From Sulfurimonas sp. (GTDB lineage: Bacteria; Campylobacterota; Campylobacteria; Campylobacterales; Sulfurimonadaceae): 17,057 nucleotides of DNA. Both the position numbers and the translations under genes were made by a program. Where the stretch lies: NCBI GenBank assembly GCA_027063295.1, contig JAMORZ010000028.1:1-17057 (forward strand). Direction: 5' to 3'. The notes under the pieces were generated by a model. It had not been told where the DNA came from. It made no database searches and saw only the letters and a program-made list of their open reading frames with translations. Of this stretch, positions 14,916 to 17,057 are shown piece by piece; positions within the stretch are counted from its first letter, which is position 1, and each line of letters starts with the position of its first letter.

Positions 14916-16157
14916 ATGGCACAAGTACAAAACAGATTAAGACCGTTTTTTGAAAATATAACATTTGACAGAGACGATAACGAGTTAGTTCTTAACTTTG
15001 GACCACAACACCCTTCTGCACACGGGCAGTTGCGTTTGATGCTCCATTTACAACAAGAACAAATTGTAAAAGCACATCCAGATGTTGGTTACCTTCACCG
15101 TGGTATGGAGAAGATGGCTGAAAATATGATCTACAACGAGTTTATGCCTACAACTGACCGTATGGATTATATTGCATCATCTTCAAATAACTATGGTTTT
15201 GCTCTTGCAGTTGAGAAGCTTATTGGGCTTGAAGTTCCACGCCGTGCGAAAGTTATTCGTATGTTGCTCTTAGAGATCAACCGTTTGATGTCTCACCTTT
15301 TCTGGCTTGCAACAACTGCACTAGATATTGGTGCGATGACAGTGTTTCTTTTTGCATTCCGTGAGAGAGAGTATCTTATGGATATCATCGAGGGGTATTG
15401 TGGTGCACGTCTTACACATGCAGCGATCCGTATCGGTGGTGTTCCACTAGATATTCAAGATAGTTTCTTGCACCAACTAAGAGTGTTTTTAAACAAACTT
15501 CCACAAAATATCAAAGATTATGAAGATCTACTTGATAGCAACCGTATCTGGCTTATGAGAATGGAAGAAGTTGGTGTGATACCAACAGAGATGGCACTCT
15601 CTTGGGGTTGTACAGGTCCAATGCTACGGGCTAGTGGTGTTGCTTGGGATATCCGTAAGGAAGAGCCATATGAGCTTTATGATGAAGTGGAGTTTAATGT
15701 TCCTTACTCTGACAAGGGTGACAACTTTGCACGTTATCGCATCTATATGGAAGAGATGAGAGAATCTGCAAAGATCCTTTATCAATGTATAGATATGTAC
15801 GATGAGTGTGTGAAAAATGGTGAGACTGAGCTTATGGCTCATGCACCAAAATATATCTCAGCTCCAAAGCTAGATATCATGACACAAAACTACTCTCTAA
15901 TGCAACACTTCGTACTTGTAACACAAGGTATGAGACCACCTGTAGGTGAGGTATATGTTGCAACTGAGTCACCAAAAGGTGAACTTGGTTACTACATCAA
16001 CTCTCAGGGTGGACCATACCCATACAGACTCAAACTTCGTGCTCCATCATTTTGGCATACAGGGATCTTAACAGATCTTCTACCTGGACATTATATTCCA
16101 GATGTTGTATCAATTATTGGTACAACTAACATCGTATTTGGGGAGGTTGATAGATAA
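14916..16157 (+). CDS. nuoD: NADH-quinone oxidoreductase, subunit D (49-kDa type)
   Basis: NuoD forms, with NuoB, the quinone-binding cavity and is related to the large subunit of [NiFe] hydrogenases. The 413 residues fit the family. Family motifs are NFGPQHPSAHGQLRL (27-41), GYLHRGMEK (58-66), and RMDYIASSS (82-90). By alignment with the Thermus subunit, H36 and Y85 are the likely quinone ligands. The hydrogenase cysteines are absent, as in all complex I subunits. The C-terminus ends SIIGTTNIVFGEVDR as in homologues. GGTGG (14905-14910) precedes the ATG. The stop shares one base with the ATG of the next gene (TAATG), suggesting coupled translation. Confidence 0.97.
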   Translation: MAQVQNRLRPFFENITFDRDDNELVLNFGPQHPSAHGQLRLMLHLQQEQIVKAHPDVGYLHRGMEKMAENMIYNEFMPTTDRMDYIASSSNNYGFALAVEKLIGLEVPRRAKVIRMLLLEINRLMSHLFWLATTALDIGAMTVFLFAFREREYLMDIIEGYCGARLTHAAIRIGGVPLDIQDSFLHQLRVFLNKLPQNIKDYEDLLDSNRIWLMRMEEVGVIPTEMALSWGCTGPMLRASGVAWDIRKEEPYELYDEVEFNVPYSDKGDNFARYRIYMEEMRESAKILYQCIDMYDECVKNGETELMAHAPKYISAPKLDIMTQNYSLMQHFVLVTQGMRPPVGEVYVATESPKGELGYYINSQGGPYPYRLKLRAPSFWHTGILTDLLPGHYIPDVVSIIGTTNIVFGEVDR

Positions 16158-16384
16158 TGAAACGTTACGACTTAAGAAAGCTTGGGAACGATTTTGAACC
16201 TCGTATGAAAGAGATTCTTGGTGAGTCTCATAAGAAAAATGAAACACTCATTTTTCTTTTTGAGATAGGTGATTTCACTCCAATTCAAAGAAGTGCAGAT
16301 TTAGTAAGAGAGTGTGGCTATGAGCTTTATAACTCTCTTAAGTTCAACGAAGTCGATTGGACTATCGTCGTTAAAAAAGATTAG
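16157..16384 (+). CDS. Small NuoE substitute of Campylobacterota complex I (HP1264-like)
   Basis: This 75-residue protein occupies the nuoE place. Canonical NuoE is about 160 residues with a thioredoxin-like fold and four cysteines for a [2Fe-2S] cluster. Here only one cysteine exists (in VRECGYEL), so it cannot carry that cluster in the usual way. The sequence has an N-terminal basic segment (MKRYDLRKLG), a hydrophobic strand (LIFLFEIGDF), a helix (SADLVREC) and a C-terminal strand (DWTIVVKK). Helicobacter and Campylobacter complexes have similar small proteins in place of nuoE (HP1264 in H. pylori), and I assign it to that group from position, size and pattern. It may anchor a different electron-input partner. 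Its frame continues into the next gene after a TAG and three codons. Confidence 0.8.
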   Translation: MKRYDLRKLGNDFEPRMKEILGESHKKNETLIFLFEIGDFTPIQRSADLVRECGYELYNSLKFNEVDWTIVVKKD

Positions 16385-16393
16385 GATTTTATT

Positions 16394-17057
16394 TTGAGCA
16401 AAGTCTATTTTTCTACTTGGAGAGGTGAGTCTATCAATAACATAGGCAAACCTGTGGACGAGTGGGAAGAATCAGCTTATAATCTACCAGCACAATATGA
16501 TGATCACAGAGAATCGAAAGCTTTTATCGGCTGGGATGGTGTGGCACTTTTTGATGAAGATGTAGATGTGATCCGTCTTGCGATGGAATATGCTGCACAA
16601 TATCAAGAGTACTCTGAGGCATGTGGAAGATGTGCACCAGGACGTTGGGGTGGTCGTATCTTGTATGATCAACTCGATAAAATCGCTCGTGGTGAGGGTA
16701 GTGTAGCTGATTTGGAACACCTAAAAGAGATTGCAAAAAGTATGCAGATCACTTCAAAATGTGAGATTGGTAAAACTGTGCCAAATCCTATCTTGGATCT
16801 TATGACTCACTTTGAAGATACATTTATGGAGTGTATCAACGAGCAGAAAAAATCAAAGCATTATGATGAATCTATCGGCTATATCGCTAAGATTACAGCA
16901 CCATGTTCTGATGCTTGTCCTGCTGATGTAGATATTCCTGGATATATCGAGGGTGTTAGAGATCTGCGTTTTGATGACTCACTAATGGCTACTCGTCAAA
17001 CTATGCCACTTGCACACGTGTGTGGTCGTGTATGTCCACACCCATGTGAAGATGCTT
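16394..17057 (+). CDS. NuoF-substitute: NuoF C-terminal-like domain fused to GltD-type N-terminal domain (partial, runs off window)
   Basis: The gene starts with TTG at 16394, seven bases after AGGA (16383-16386), and is open at 17057 after 221 codons, so its C-terminus is missing. Residues from about 75 to 145 match the end of NuoF: the N3-cluster motif EACGRCAPGRWGG (C77, C80), and SKCEIGKTVPNP (C123). The third cluster cysteine of the usual CxxCxxC is glycine (G83). The upstream part (1-74) is too short for the NADH- and FMN-binding domains of NuoF. From about 170 the sequence becomes the Fe-S domain of GltD/dihydropyrimidine-dehydrogenase proteins: C171, C175, then HVCGRVCPHPCED (C210, C214, C218). 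In that family an FAD/NAD(P)H region follows. It probably replaces NuoF as electron input; the donor is unproven. Confidence 0.85.
   Translation, partial: MSKVYFSTWRGESINNIGKPVDEWEESAYNLPAQYDDHRESKAFIGWDGVALFDEDVDVIRLAMEYAAQYQEYSEACGRCAPGRWGGRILYDQLDKIARGEGSVADLEHLKEIAKSMQITSKCEIGKTVPNPILDLMTHFEDTFMECINEQKKSKHYDESIGYIAKITAPCSDACPADVDIPGYIEGVRDLRFDDSLMATRQTMPLAHVCGRVCPHPCEDA

Noticed and set aside
14753..14953. 66-codon + strand frame across the nuoC-nuoD junction
   Set aside because: It overlaps the ends of two clear nuo genes in another frame and its composition (lysine- and serine-rich) shows no domain.
16157..16384. Canonical NuoE with a [2Fe-2S] cluster
   Set aside because: Only 75 residues and one cysteine; the four ligands are missing.
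1..17057. CRISPR array, tRNA or rRNA genes, insertion sequence, phage genes
   Set aside because: No regularly spaced direct repeats, cloverleaf-like segments, transposase or integrase motifs were found on either strand by eye.

Overview
The window is a densely packed stretch of bacterial chromosome with every supported gene on the + strand. It looks like a Campylobacterota (Epsilonproteobacteria) genome, most likely a Sulfurimonas-type autotroph or a close relative. The reasons are an AT-rich sequence, a pyruvate:ferredoxin oxidoreductase beta subunit, a bacterial PglB-type oligosaccharyltransferase, promoters of the TTTTTG-n-TATAAT style, and a complex I operon in which the usual nuoE and nuoF genes are replaced by Campylobacterota-type substitutes. 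This assignment is an inference from gene content, not from a marker gene.

Layout: (1) 2-958 is porB, the end of a por operon. A 250-base gap follows, holding a hairpin-rich, repeat-like element. (2) 1209-2527 is a tight trio: luxS, a 100-aa unknown and a 163-aa unknown. (3) 2586-4099 is a second tight group: a 52-aa four-cysteine protein (2586-2744), a small lipoprotein and nfo (endonuclease IV). (4) 4144-7062 holds a FadL-type outer-membrane protein and a large AAA+ ATPase. (5) 7111-12510 is an operon with overlapping or closely spaced genes for protein N-glycosylation and sugar-nucleotide supply: pglB, galU, pgi and ugd. (6) 12728-12976 is a short exported helix-hairpin-helix protein (ComEA type). 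(7) 13216 to the end is the start of the nuo operon: nuoA, nuoB, nuoC, nuoD, a small nuoE substitute and a nuoF substitute cut by the window end.

How the genes fit together: Pgi interconverts fructose-6-P and glucose-6-P. GalU makes UDP-glucose from glucose-1-P. Ugd oxidises UDP-glucose to UDP-glucuronate. PglB transfers a lipid-linked glycan to protein asparagines in the periplasm. The sugar genes may therefore feed the glycan that PglB uses, or other surface polysaccharides.

The most unusual item is the last gene (16394 to the end). It is open to the window edge and starts with TTG. It joins a remnant of the NuoF C-terminal iron-sulfur domain, in which the third cluster cysteine is replaced by glycine, to the iron-sulfur N-terminal domain of GltD-type NAD(P)H oxidoreductases. 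No NADH/FMN-binding NuoF domain precedes it. Other points worth checking are the structured element after porB, the hairpins flanking comEA and nuoA, the small cysteine protein, and the two conserved-looking unknowns behind luxS. No tRNA, rRNA, CRISPR array or insertion sequence was seen.
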